Assembly: GCA_964527395.1 (NCBI GenBank)
Contig: CAZGQD010000004.1
Location: 1-64,000, forward strand
Length of the DNA stretch: 64,000 nt
Source: GCA-2688265 sp964527395
GTDB lineage: Archaea > Nanobdellota > Nanobdellia > Woesearchaeales > GW2011-AR9
Direction: 5' to 3'
The translations under genes were made by a program, and so were the position numbers. This document shows, in pieces, positions 43,641 to 53,198 of the stretch (positions are counted from its first letter, which is position 1; every line of letters begins with the position of its first letter). A model generated the notes under the pieces. It made no database searches, was not told the origin of the DNA, and worked only from the letters and a program-made list of their open reading frames with translations.

Positions 43641-43724
43641 ATGTATTCTACCTTTGTAACATTAGCCTTAAAAAAGCCTGTAGGTTCAAAAGCAGCTAAA
43701 TATATTCCAATCATAGCAAATTAA
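43641..43724 (+). CDS. Small ORF, 27 aa, between KilA-N and metG
   Basis: ATG 43641 has an AAGGTG ribosome binding site 8-13 nt upstream and a TATA-like CCTTTTTAAAC (about 43609-43619), the same promoter layout as proven genes nearby. The 27-residue peptide contains L-K-K-P-V-G-S-K and K-Y-I-P. A related L-K-K-P ... Y-I-K-P pattern occurs in the 40-residue ORF after the Fic gene. Family unknown. Confidence 0.45.
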   Translation: MYSTFVTLALKKPVGSKAAKYIPIIAN

Positions 43725-43763
43725 TCAAAAACACTTATAAAATCCAAGTCAAACCTAAGAAAC

Positions 43764-45974
43764 ATGCCTTCTAAAAAAGAAACTAGCAGCAAAAGCAGCA
43801 TCAGTAACAACAAGGATAGCAAAAAGAGCGGTAGCAACAGCAAAAACAACAGCAAACAAGTAATCACTATGGCATTGCCATACGCAAACGGCCCACTCCA
43901 TATCGGCCATCTTCTAGGTTTTATTCAAGCTGACATCTACAGTAGATACTTAAAACTAAAAAATCAAGATGCTATTTTCGTCTGTGCCTCTGATATGCAT
44001 GGTACTCCAATTACTATCAATGCCAAAAAAAACAATCAAACTCCAATAAATTACGCAAATAAATATTACAAAGAACACCAAATCGACTTCAAAAAGTTTC
44101 AAGTTGAATTCGACAACTTCCATAAAACTCATTCAAAAGAAAACAAAGAACTATCTTTAGTATTCTTCAACACTTTAAAAAAGCAACAACTAATTTACAC
44201 AAAAACAATCGAGCAATTATATGATAAAAAAGCAAAACAGTTCTTACCTGACAGGTTTGTTAAAGGAGAATGCCCTAAATGCAACGAAAAAGACCAGTAT
44301 GGTGACAACTGCGAAAAATGTGGTACTACTTACGAACCAACTGACTTAAAAAACCCATACTCTACAATTACAAACACAAAACCAGTTCTAAAAGAAACAA
44401 CTCACTATTATTTCAAATTATCAAAATTCCAAAAAAAGCTAGACAAATACATAAACAGCAAAAAAGCAGATCTTCAAAAAGAAGTAAAACACTTCGCAGA
44501 GAACTGGGTTAAAGAAGGCCTAAATGATTGGTGTATCTCTAGAGACGATCCTTACTTTGGTTTCGAGATTCCAGGCAGCAAACAAGAAACTGGTGCAAAA
44601 AAGTACCTTTATGTTTGGTTAGATGCTCCTATTGGCTACATCTCCTCAACCAAAAACTATTGCGATAAACAAAAAGACAATCAATCCTGGCAAGACTATT
44701 GGCAAAACAATAACACCAATCCGATCCATTTCATTGGTAAAGACATCATGTATTTCCACCTTTTGTTCTGGCCAGCTATGTTGGGTGAGATGAACATCAA
44801 CCTTCCAAAAGTCAACGTTAACGGTTTTATCACAGTAGATGGCCAAAAAATGAGTAAAAGTAGAGGCACTTTTTTCACAGCAAGCGATTTCCACAATAAA
44901 TACGGCTCAGACCAACTAAGGTTTTACTTCGCAAGCCACTCTGATAAAAGCATAAAAGACATCAACCTAAGTTTAAACGATTTCCAAGCAGTTTCAAACA
45001 ACGTCCTTCTAGCTTCCTTAGGAAACTTTTGCTACAGAACTCTAAGTTTCACAGCAAAACACACAAAAACAAGCAAACTTCCAGCTCCAGCAAACAAAAG
45101 TGAAGAAAAACAAATAAATAAACAAGTAAAAAGCCTAATCAAAGAAATTGACACAGCTTACAACAGTAACAACCTAAAACAAGCAACAAACAAAATCATC
45201 CAAATTTCTGACTTAGGTAACGTTTATTTCCAAAATGCAGCACCTTGGAAAGAGAAAACACTAACAAAAGAAACCTTAGAAAAACTATCTTTCACTACAA
45301 ATCTAGCAAAAACCTTAGCAATTCTAATCAAACCAATCCTACCAAATCTAAGTAAAAAGATAGAAACAACCTTAAATCTAAAATCACAAACTTGGAACGA
45401 GCTAAACACTCAAATAAAAAACGTAAATATCAAGCAACCAGAAAAACTCCTAACTAAAATTGAAATCAAAGAAAATAAATTAGCTAATGAAGCAGAAGAA
45501 AACCAATTCCCTGTAGAAATCAAAGCAGGTCAAATTATCAAAGTAAACGATCACAAAGCAGCAGACAAACTTTACATTTTAAAGGTAGATTTCAAAACAG
45601 AACAAAGACAAATAATTGCTGGTATCAAAGAGAAATACACAAAAAAAGAACTCCTAAACAAAAAAGCCTTATTCATCACAAATCTAGAAGCTGCAAAAAT
45701 CAGAGGAGAAACTAGCAATGGTATGACTCTAGTTGCTGAAGAAAAAGACAAAAGTTTCCAACTTATAGAACTACCTAAAGATACAAAGCTAGGCACAATT
45801 GCAACTTTCAAATCTAGCAAAAAAGATAGTAAAATAAATCAAATAAATTTCAAACAGTGGCAAAAACTAAAACTCACAATCAAAGACAAAAAAATAACTT
45901 ATGAAGGTCAAGTTCTAAAATTAAACAAAAAAGAAGTAGTCATCAACGCAAAAGACGGCGCCAGAATCAGATAG
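43764..45974 (+). CDS. metG: Methionyl-tRNA synthetase with C-terminal EMAP-type tRNA-binding domain
   Basis: HIGH is at 46-49 (A-N-G-P-L-H-I-G-H), KMSKS at 362-366 (G-Q-K-M-S-K-S-R-G), and a zinc knuckle has C170-x2-C173 and C183-x2-C186. A-S-D-M-H-G-T-P and W-L-D-A-P-I-G-Y are MetRS blocks. Residues from about 580 form an OB-fold EMAPII/Trbp111 domain (V-E-I-K-A-G-Q-I-I-K-V-N-D-H; T-S-N-G-M-T-L-V-A). An Asn/Ser/Lys-rich tail of about 30 residues precedes the catalytic core. TATA-like CTTATAAAATCC is about 28 bp before ATG 43764. Confidence 0.96.
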   Translation: MPSKKETSSKSSISNNKDSKKSGSNSKNNSKQVITMALPYANGPLHIGHLLGFIQADIYSRYLKLKNQDAIFVCASDMHGTPITINAKKNNQTPINYANKYYKEHQIDFKKFQVEFDNFHKTHSKENKELSLVFFNTLKKQQLIYTKTIEQLYDKKAKQFLPDRFVKGECPKCNEKDQYGDNCEKCGTTYEPTDLKNPYSTITNTKPVLKETTHYYFKLSKFQKKLDKYINSKKADLQKEVKHFAENWVKEGLNDWCISRDDPYFGFEIPGSKQETGAKKYLYVWLDAPIGYISSTKNYCDKQKDNQSWQDYWQNNNTNPIHFIGKDIMYFHLLFWPAMLGEMNINLPKVNVNGFITVDGQKMSKSRGTFFTASDFHNKYGSDQLRFYFASHSDKSIKDINLSLNDFQAVSNNVLLASLGNFCYRTLSFTAKHTKTSKLPAPANKSEEKQINKQVKSLIKEIDTAYNSNNLKQATNKIIQISDLGNVYFQNAAPWKEKTLTKETLEKLSFTTNLAKTLAILIKPILPNLSKKIETTLNLKSQTWNELNTQIKNVNIKQPEKLLTKIEIKENKLANEAEENQFPVEIKAGQIIKVNDHKAADKLYILKVDFKTEQRQIIAGIKEKYTKKELLNKKALFITNLEAAKIRGETSNGMTLVAEEKDKSFQLIELPKDTKLGTIATFKSSKKDSKINQINFKQWQKLKLTIKDKKITYEGQVLKLNKKEVVINAKDGARIR

Positions 45975-46119
45975 TTTCTAAAAATAAAAAAGATTCTAAA
46001 TCAACCTCCATTTCTCATAGAACAAAATTAACTACAAACGGGTACAATTATCCTCTATAACTTCGATAGTTTTATATACAAAAAATCCCTCTTTTTTCTC
46101 TACTAAGAGGCTTTTCGGA

Positions 46120-48552
46120 ATGGGAAAAAAAGGACAGGTTACAGTTTTCATAATTCTAGGTATCATCTTAATGGTAATTTTTGCTGCTGTCCTTTTCATT
46201 GTAAACAAATCTACAACAGAATCTATTGCTTATGAACAAGCTTTAACAAGTGATTCTGTTCCACAACAATTCGTAGCTCTTCAACAGTTTGTAGAAAGTT
46301 GCATGTATTCAGTAGGTAAAAAAGGAATAACAATTTTGGGTCAACAAGGTGGTTACATTAGCCCAGAAACATTGGGTGATTACTCAATCACAGATCAAAC
46401 AAGTGGAGTTGGAATTGATTTAGATCCATTAAAAGTACCTTATTGGCACTACAATTCAAAAGATAATCAAGATCCTTCAACTCTAATAACATCTCTAAAA
46501 CCAGCTTTGTACGATGAAGATGATTCTTATTGGAGTATTGAAGCTCAATTAGCAAGATACTTAGAAGCAAACATAGATGATTGTTTAGGTGACTTCCAAA
46601 TATTCGACAGTCAAGGTTATTTAGTAACTCAAGAATATCCTGTTGCAGAAGCACAAATTCATGACAACGAGGTATATTTCTTACTAGAAATGCCTTTAGA
46701 AGTATCAAAAGGTGACGCAGATGCAAGTATGGAGAATTTTGTATCTGGTGTAGACATCAACCTAAAACAATATTATGAAACTGCAGAGCAAATTACAGCA
46801 GCTCAGCAAGAATACACATTCCTAGAAAACCACCTTATAAACGTCTTAAGCCTTTACGCTATGCCTGGTGGACACTTTCCTCCATTTTTAGCTACAACAG
46901 TTGACGAAATCAACACAGACGTTTGGTACACTTCCCAATTACAAATTAGTCTAAAAGAAATGCTAGCAGCTTACGTTCCAATGATCAGACATCAAGGCTC
47001 AGACAACTTCTACAGATACGATTTCCAAGCATCCGGTAGCAGCGACGAATTAATTCCACTTTACTCTCAAACTTACGATAACATGATTCTCCCACTAGAA
47101 ATCCAAGACCAAACAAGTCCAATTACAATAGATTTCAACTATTTCGGCTGGGAACCTTACTTAAACATCAACGGTGGTGAAGATACAATTAAACCTCAAG
47201 AGGCAAACATTGAAAGTCCTCTTCCACTAGTAAACTTAGATTTCACTTTCCAAAATTACCTTAATACTTATGATATCAGCTATCCTGTATTAGTTACAAT
47301 TGAAGACCAAGATGCCTTAAATGGTGAAGGATTCATTTTTAACATTGCATTAGAATCAAACATCATCAACAACGAAGCAATTGATATGGCTTATATTCAA
47401 CCAAAAACCAGCATCTCTAACTTCGAATCAGTAGTTTGCAATGAAGAACATCTAAGCGACACTTTAGTAAAAACAATTGTAATTGATGCATACACAGGCG
47501 AACCAATTAGTGATGTTTTCTTTGAATTCAACGTTCCAGAACAAGATACTTGTGGATTAGGCACAACAAATAGTGTGGGAACAATTGAAGAACAATATCC
47601 ATTAGCTGTTGGCGGAGAACTTAACCTAAAACATGAAGATTACTTAGACACATCATTCATTCTAAACACTGCTTACTTTTCAGGTGATTCTGCCTTTGTT
47701 GGTTACGCTGTAGCAACTCAAGATACGCCAGTGGTAGAACTTTACTCAGAAAAAGAATTAGAAGCAACAGTTAGTTTCAGACCAATCAAAAAATGTACTT
47801 CATATATTGATCAAGCAGAATGTTTAAGCAAATGGACTCAAGGTAATTTCAATGACTGTCAGGCAGAAATAATTGGAGAAATATGTGTTAGTGACTCTCA
47901 AAACATTTTCGGATCAGATAGCATGCTAAATATTTACGAAATAGACTCTGAAGGAAGTGCATCCACTCATCACACTTACCTTATGACAAACGGAAAAAAG
48001 TCAGTAACAGATTTCGAAAATGCCAAAGTATCTACTTTTGTTACCATGGAAAGAATGTCTGACGTTTATGGGAACATTCCTTTAATTATTGAAGACAGCC
48101 ACACAGCTCTCTTCACAACAAGCACAGATAATCCAATAGCTACAACAACTTTATACCCTGGATTTTATTCTTTAACAGCTATCTCTAGTATTGAATTCAA
48201 CGACGAATATATTATCCCAGCAGACTACCGTTGCAGTTCCAAAAATGAAAATTACTGTGAAGAACTAGACCAAATAAACTTCGATGAACAAATGTTGGGA
48301 CAACTAATCTTAACAGAAGAAAATACATACATTGAAGTAACCTTAGAAGATTTATACTCAGCAGACGGCTTTGAAATCATAGTTCCTGCATTCGACTGGC
48401 AACAAATTCCTCAATCCATGGAAGTAGACATTGGAAACACTCCAACAACAATCAACACACGAGTTATAGAAGATGTACAAATAGTAGCCCAACTCTCCGA
48501 AATCACTAAGGAAAGTACAGTAAGATCCAGCTTAGGTTTAAGATGGAATTAA
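46120..48552 (+). CDS. Large secreted or membrane-anchored protein with pilin-like N-terminus
   Basis: The N-terminus M-G-K-K-G-Q-V-T-V-F-I-I-L-G followed by a hydrophobic stretch resembles an archaeal class III (prepilin-type) signal, with cleavage after K-K-G. The rest, about 780 residues, is acidic, rich in Thr, Asn, Asp and Glu, with scattered Cys pairs in the second half (C-T-S-Y-I-D-Q-A-E-C; C-S-S-K-N-E-N-Y-C-E), consistent with an extracellular protein. No enzyme motif is seen. It starts a run of five or six close same-strand genes coding for surface-type proteins. TATA-like TTTTATATACA lies about 50 bp upstream. Confidence 0.65.
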   Translation: MGKKGQVTVFIILGIILMVIFAAVLFIVNKSTTESIAYEQALTSDSVPQQFVALQQFVESCMYSVGKKGITILGQQGGYISPETLGDYSITDQTSGVGIDLDPLKVPYWHYNSKDNQDPSTLITSLKPALYDEDDSYWSIEAQLARYLEANIDDCLGDFQIFDSQGYLVTQEYPVAEAQIHDNEVYFLLEMPLEVSKGDADASMENFVSGVDINLKQYYETAEQITAAQQEYTFLENHLINVLSLYAMPGGHFPPFLATTVDEINTDVWYTSQLQISLKEMLAAYVPMIRHQGSDNFYRYDFQASGSSDELIPLYSQTYDNMILPLEIQDQTSPITIDFNYFGWEPYLNINGGEDTIKPQEANIESPLPLVNLDFTFQNYLNTYDISYPVLVTIEDQDALNGEGFIFNIALESNIINNEAIDMAYIQPKTSISNFESVVCNEEHLSDTLVKTIVIDAYTGEPISDVFFEFNVPEQDTCGLGTTNSVGTIEEQYPLAVGGELNLKHEDYLDTSFILNTAYFSGDSAFVGYAVATQDTPVVELYSEKELEATVSFRPIKKCTSYIDQAECLSKWTQGNFNDCQAEIIGEICVSDSQNIFGSDSMLNIYEIDSEGSASTHHTYLMTNGKKSVTDFENAKVSTFVTMERMSDVYGNIPLIIEDSHTALFTTSTDNPIATTTLYPGFYSLTAISSIEFNDEYIIPADYRCSSKNENYCEELDQINFDEQMLGQLILTEENTYIEVTLEDLYSADGFEIIVPAFDWQQIPQSMEVDIGNTPTTINTRVIEDVQIVAQLSEITKESTVRSSLGLRWN

Positions 48553-48578
48553 ATAAGAAAAACTAAATTTCAATAAAA

Positions 48579-51500
48579 ATGACATCACAAAAAAAGAATA
48601 TCTCAAACAGCGAACCAATAATAGCTCCAGTAAAAGAAAACAAGCTATTTTGGCAACACATCGCAATGTTCTTAGTAGTTTTAACTCTCTCCTTACCAAT
48701 TTACTCTTCAAGTGCTCTAGCAGCATCCATGTCAATCACGCACAACGCAGGTAACGACAACATTCAAAGTTTTCTAGACGCAGAATCAGACACATGGACA
48801 CTGCAAGTTGAGCTAGGAAACTTAGAAGAAGATATGGCTGTAGATCCCAGTCAAGTAGTTTTGGATGTTTCTGGTTCAGAAATACCTTTCCAATCATGTT
48901 CAGGAGATTCAATTTCAACAACATGTGAGTTTCAAAGCGTTCTAACAGACGGGATTACTGAAAGTGAATATCCTTTTACAGTTAGACTCTATGACCTTAT
49001 AATAGATGAAGAAGACGAAACTGCAACTGAATTTGGTTCAGAACTAGCTTCAGACACAGATTCAATCACTGCAGACGCAAGTGAACCAAGTATTAGTTTT
49101 AACGATATTGATCAAGAAGGCAGTGATTTGATCTTAGATTTCACAGTAACAGACAATCCAACTGGTCTTTGTGTTGGTTTAAAAGAAGTAGAAGTTATTG
49201 ATGCTGATAGTGGTGAAATTTTAGAAACAATTGATTTTGAAGAACAAGGTGACTGCAGCTTTGATTACAATTCAGACACAGGTAATGCAGGAGTTTTACA
49301 ATCAACACTCAGCGGAGAAGGTAAAAGAAATATTAAAATTAGGGCAACAGATTACTTAGGTCATGAAAAAACCAGTTCAGCTAAAGCGATTGACACTGAT
49401 TTTGTAGCACCAACTGTACAAACTTCAACTCTTTTAATAGAAGATTTTGGCGATTATATTGGTAATTTCAAACAATCTAGTGATGTTTACATCAATATTA
49501 CTGAATGTGAAGACTTAGAAACAGTTGTGGCTACATCAGAACAAATAGAATTCTATTCACAACCAGCAACTTGTAGTTTAGAAGACAGTGCATCATGTTC
49601 TTGGGAATGTTCTTGGCAAGATTTATACATTACTCCAAGTGGAACTTCAGTTTCAGCAACAGTAACAGCAATTGATGAATTTGACAATGAAGTCACTACA
49701 ACTGCTTCAGCTAGCTTTCAAACAGATACAACAGCACCACAATTACTTTACTTTGGTACTAAATACTTATACGATGGCCTAAGTTACGTTGAGCAAGGTC
49801 AAGCTACAACATTTTATGCTTATATTAGTGAATCTGGTGCAGGAGTCTCAGAAGATACAATCAAAGCAAACCTTTTTGCTGTTGGCGGTTCTGAAACAAA
49901 CACTCCAACAAGTTGTGAAGAAGACAGATCTGGTGTAGCTGACTACCTTTGTATTTGGGAAATTAGTAATGTTGGTGGAGATAGAGATACGACCTCTTCA
50001 AGAGAAATAACTTTATCAGTTTTCAACGATCTTGTTGGTAACGTAGGTGATGCTGAGAGTTTTCCAGTAATAATTGATGGTGTAGATCCAATCGTACGTG
50101 ATATTGAACTTTACGGTGTATCTGCTTCAGGTCAAAAGAATTTCTTTCAAAGTAACGATGATTTACTTATAGAAGTTGAAGTTCAAGAAGGTTCAGGTGT
50201 AGTTGCATATGTAAATGTACAAGATATTGTCATGGACGCCTACACAAAATATCAGTATGGCACTAACAACGAAGATGGCGAGTACGAAGCTACAGAATGG
50301 GACGGCTGGGCAATCTTCACCAACGAAGAAAGCTGTCAAAGAGACGAAGAATCAGGTATGTGGGACTGTGAGTTCAATATCAATTCTATTAAAAGTGGTC
50401 ATGATGGCAGTGCAGATATAGAAATAATCATAACTGATACTGCTGGAAACGAAGTAAATACTTGGCCAGAATCAGAAAAAGATGCTCAAAATGTTGCAAA
50501 AGGCGAAGAAGGTGATTATCAAATAGAAATTTACGCTTTAGATGAAGAGACACAACCAGACTTTTGGGAACAATCCTCTAAAACTCCTCTTCCTGACTTT
50601 ATAAACCTAGATTCCGCAGAGTTAACTTACTCTAGAATGGATTACACAGTTGGTTTAAAGTCTTCAGTAGGCGCAAACCTAGCTTTGGCAGAGATCAGTT
50701 CATGTACAAGTGAAGAGTTAGGTGCACCGTCCCTTTCAAGAGAGATGTTATTCGGTGGAAACTTAGCTGAACCTGATGACTCACCTACTTTACATCTGAT
50801 CTTAGAGTTTGAACCTTTCGATGGTACAACCATAGTAGAAACAGATGAATTAAGAGGAATTGACTCTTTTGAATCAAAATCAATAGATTACACTTGTACT
50901 GTTAAACTTTACAGTATCATTGACGATGTTGCTATGACTCACTTTGAAGAACAAGAGATCATTCTTCCAATAAAGTTTGGTTATTCGAGTATCGGCGCAT
51001 TAGATGAGAGCGTAGAAGCTCTAATTTCAGAACATGTAAACCAAGCTGGTTTTAAGGTACTAAATGGAATAGCAGTAATGTCAAGAGTATTAAGAGCTCT
51101 ACAAATGGTAACAACTGTCTTAACTACATTAAATACTTTAATGAATATTTTTGATGCAGTCTCTGCTACAATGGATACTGGTCGTTGGGCAGATGCTATT
51201 ACTGGAAGTGCACCAACAAACTTTTGTCTTGGTAAACAAACAATAGAAGGAGAAATAGATCGAAATTTCATCCAAAAGGCCCATACAGTAATAAGTGTAT
51301 TATATTGTTCTCCTGGACCTGCACAAGGTACAAAAATTGGTGCTTGGCAATCAGCAGTGTTGGAATGGTGGGGCGTAATAAAAGGTGACTGGCTTTTGAA
51401 TAAGATTTCAACTGGTGAATATTATCCAAGCAAGATTGCAACAACTGATGGCATATCTAACATTGATGTTGGAAGTGCTGCAGGAAGTCAAGAGGTAGCT

Positions 51501-52127
51501 GATTTTATTAATTCACAACACAACCCAACTTCACTTTATGATAATTTAATAGTCTCTTCGGTGGGTTTATGTTTACCAGGAATAATTTACAATCTAGAAA
51601 AACTTCAACAAGTTCACTGTTCAAAATTATCTTGTCTTAAGAACGATGTTACAGCTGGCCTTGCAACAGTTTCAGATTGTGATGCTAGGTTCAGATATGG
51701 TATCTGTAAATATATCTGGGGAGAATTATTCGAGATTCCTCTATTTGGTTTTGTAGATGGTCTTGGAGAATTATTAAACAGTGTAATTCATGACCCAATA
51801 AGTCTTATCTCCTTTGCTTTATCAGCAACTTGTGGCCTTTCATGCCCTACATCTAGTGTTGGAAATGCTTTTTGTAACAACTTTTTCTTCTTTTCAGACA
51901 TATTTAAAACAATTGGCGCAGTAGCAAACACTGTCAAATCAATACCTTCAATCAAACACGATGAATGTAAAGCAAACGGCATAGATGTTAAGGCTTACAA
52001 AGATCAAGCAACTGATACAACAGAATCAACTACAAGTGATGATGTAAGTACTACCACTGGCACAGCAGTATCTGAAAGTGAAGTTACAGAAGTAAGTGAA
52101 GAAGCAGCAGAGGCAGCAGAAACTTAA
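48579..52127 (+). CDS. Very large secreted protein, 1182 aa
   Basis: A cytoplasmic tail of about 25 residues precedes a hydrophobic segment (I-A-M-F-L-V-V-L-T-L-S-L-P-I-Y) with a possible signal-peptidase site after A-L-A-A. Residues 50-700 look like repeated Ig-like beta-sandwiches (A-P-T-V-Q-T-S; V-D-P-I-V-R-D-I-E). Residues about 850-1130 are a distinct Cys-rich, partly hydrophobic domain (C-L-P-G-I-I-Y-N-L-E-K; H-C-S-K-L-S-C-L-K; C-D-A-R-F-R-Y-G-I-C-K). The C-terminal tail is Thr/Ser/Glu-rich. Probably a cell-surface or adhesion protein. It begins 26 bp after the previous gene. Confidence 0.65.
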   Translation: MTSQKKNISNSEPIIAPVKENKLFWQHIAMFLVVLTLSLPIYSSSALAASMSITHNAGNDNIQSFLDAESDTWTLQVELGNLEEDMAVDPSQVVLDVSGSEIPFQSCSGDSISTTCEFQSVLTDGITESEYPFTVRLYDLIIDEEDETATEFGSELASDTDSITADASEPSISFNDIDQEGSDLILDFTVTDNPTGLCVGLKEVEVIDADSGEILETIDFEEQGDCSFDYNSDTGNAGVLQSTLSGEGKRNIKIRATDYLGHEKTSSAKAIDTDFVAPTVQTSTLLIEDFGDYIGNFKQSSDVYINITECEDLETVVATSEQIEFYSQPATCSLEDSASCSWECSWQDLYITPSGTSVSATVTAIDEFDNEVTTTASASFQTDTTAPQLLYFGTKYLYDGLSYVEQGQATTFYAYISESGAGVSEDTIKANLFAVGGSETNTPTSCEEDRSGVADYLCIWEISNVGGDRDTTSSREITLSVFNDLVGNVGDAESFPVIIDGVDPIVRDIELYGVSASGQKNFFQSNDDLLIEVEVQEGSGVVAYVNVQDIVMDAYTKYQYGTNNEDGEYEATEWDGWAIFTNEESCQRDEESGMWDCEFNINSIKSGHDGSADIEIIITDTAGNEVNTWPESEKDAQNVAKGEEGDYQIEIYALDEETQPDFWEQSSKTPLPDFINLDSAELTYSRMDYTVGLKSSVGANLALAEISSCTSEELGAPSLSREMLFGGNLAEPDDSPTLHLILEFEPFDGTTIVETDELRGIDSFESKSIDYTCTVKLYSIIDDVAMTHFEEQEIILPIKFGYSSIGALDESVEALISEHVNQAGFKVLNGIAVMSRVLRALQMVTTVLTTLNTLMNIFDAVSATMDTGRWADAITGSAPTNFCLGKQTIEGEIDRNFIQKAHTVISVLYCSPGPAQGTKIGAWQSAVLEWWGVIKGDWLLNKISTGEYYPSKIATTDGISNIDVGSAAGSQEVADFINSQHNPTSLYDNLIVSSVGLCLPGIIYNLEKLQQVHCSKLSCLKNDVTAGLATVSDCDARFRYGICKYIWGELFEIPLFGFVDGLGELLNSVIHDPISLISFALSATCGLSCPTSSVGNAFCNNFFFFSDIFKTIGAVANTVKSIPSIKHDECKANGIDVKAYKDQATDTTESTTSDDVSTTTGTAVSESEVTEVSEEAAEAAET

Positions 52128-52150
52128 AAGTTAAAAAAAGAGTAAATAGG

Positions 52151-52619
52151 ATGGCAAGAGAGAAGAACGAAACAGAAAATAAGCTATCTTGGTGCATAAA
52201 AAAGCCAAACGGCATAGAATTGATTGAACCCAATGAAAATCTATGTAAAAAATACTTCAATGAGGCTGATTCAACATTGATCACTTTAGAATCAATAAAA
52301 AAAAACAAAATGGGGTGCCATCATGGCTTATTATGCTTGTTATAATTCATTATATGCAATCCTTCAAAAAGCAGGCATTAAATGTGAAATCCATAGTTGT
52401 ACAATAGAACTTATGGATCAAATATCTTTATTCACGAAAGAAGATATCAAATTCATGCAAGATCTAAAAGAAATTCGTCAAAAAAATCAATATTATCTTA
52501 AAAACATACTTATCGATGATCTTGATCGAGTAAAATCATTTATCATCAAATGCAAACAAGTATCAGAAGATACAGATCTTAAAAAATTATGGGATTTAAT
52601 TAAAGATGGAAAAAAATAG
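52151..52619 (+). pseudogene. HEPN-domain toxin gene split by a frameshift at a poly-A tract
   Basis: The first frame (from ATG 52151) reads L-S-W-C-I-K-K-P-N-G-I-E-L-I-E-P and A-D-S-T-L-I-T-L-E-S-I-K-K, then stops at 52343-52345. The next frame continues the same fold: W-G-A-I-M-A-Y-Y-A-C-Y-N-S-L-Y-A-I-L, I-K-C-E-I-H-S-C-T-I-E-L-M and E-I-R-Q-K-N-Q-Y-Y, to the stop at 52619. Both halves match the HEPN partner of an MNT antitoxin. The switch falls at a run of nine A (52297-52305). It could be a mutation, a sequencing indel, or programmed slippage. Confidence 0.72.
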
Positions 52620-53187
52620 ACATATGTCTAATTTTTTAGACATCACTAAACTGTACTTAAGAGATTACCATAACTCTTTTTCCGGAAGAGAGATTGCTAG
52701 AAAATTGAAGATCAATCACCAAACTGCTCAAAACCACTTAAAACAGATGCAAAAATATAAATTATTGAATGTAATTACTGAAGGAAGAAATAACAAATAT
52801 TCTTTAACTTTAGACAAATTACAAACAAAACAGCTATTAACTATGGCTGAAGAGTACAAAAGCTTTCAGAGTCTAAAAATTTTTGAATTGTCTTTATTGA
52901 TTGAGAAAGCCTTACCTTTATGTGAAACTTTAGTTATTTTTGGTTCTTTTGCAAAAGCAAAGAACAAATCATCATCTGATATAGATGTAATTGCAATAAA
53001 TTGTTTAAGACAAAAAAAATTAAATGAAATAAAAAAATTGTTTCCAAGAGATATTCAAATTTTTTATTTTAGTTTCACCAAATTCAAAGAATTATTAAGT
53101 AAAAAAGAACCTTTAATGATTGAAGTAAAGAGAGATCATTTACTTTATGGTAACGTTTATCAGATGGTAGATCTTTATTCCAAATAA
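52606..53187 (+). CDS. Winged helix-MNT nucleotidyltransferase (HEPN antitoxin)
   Basis: It has the same architecture as the MNT at 42086: an N-terminal winged helix (S-G-R-E-I-A-R-K-L-K-I-N-H-Q-T-A-Q-N-H-L) and the MNT core V-I-F-G-S-F-A-K-A-K-N-K-S-S-S-D-I-D-V-I-A (GS-x10-D-x-D). HEPN-MNT pairs neutralise the HEPN RNase by AMPylation in known cases. It overlaps the HEPN frame by 14 bp if ATG 52606 is used; ATG 52624 is an alternative start. Its sequence is intact although the HEPN gene appears frameshifted. Confidence 0.85.
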   Translation: MEKNRHMSNFLDITKLYLRDYHNSFSGREIARKLKINHQTAQNHLKQMQKYKLLNVITEGRNNKYSLTLDKLQTKQLLTMAEEYKSFQSLKIFELSLLIEKALPLCETLVIFGSFAKAKNKSSSDIDVIAINCLRQKKLNEIKKLFPRDIQIFYFSFTKFKELLSKKEPLMIEVKRDHLLYGNVYQMVDLYSK

Positions 53188-53198
53188 GAGTAACTAAG

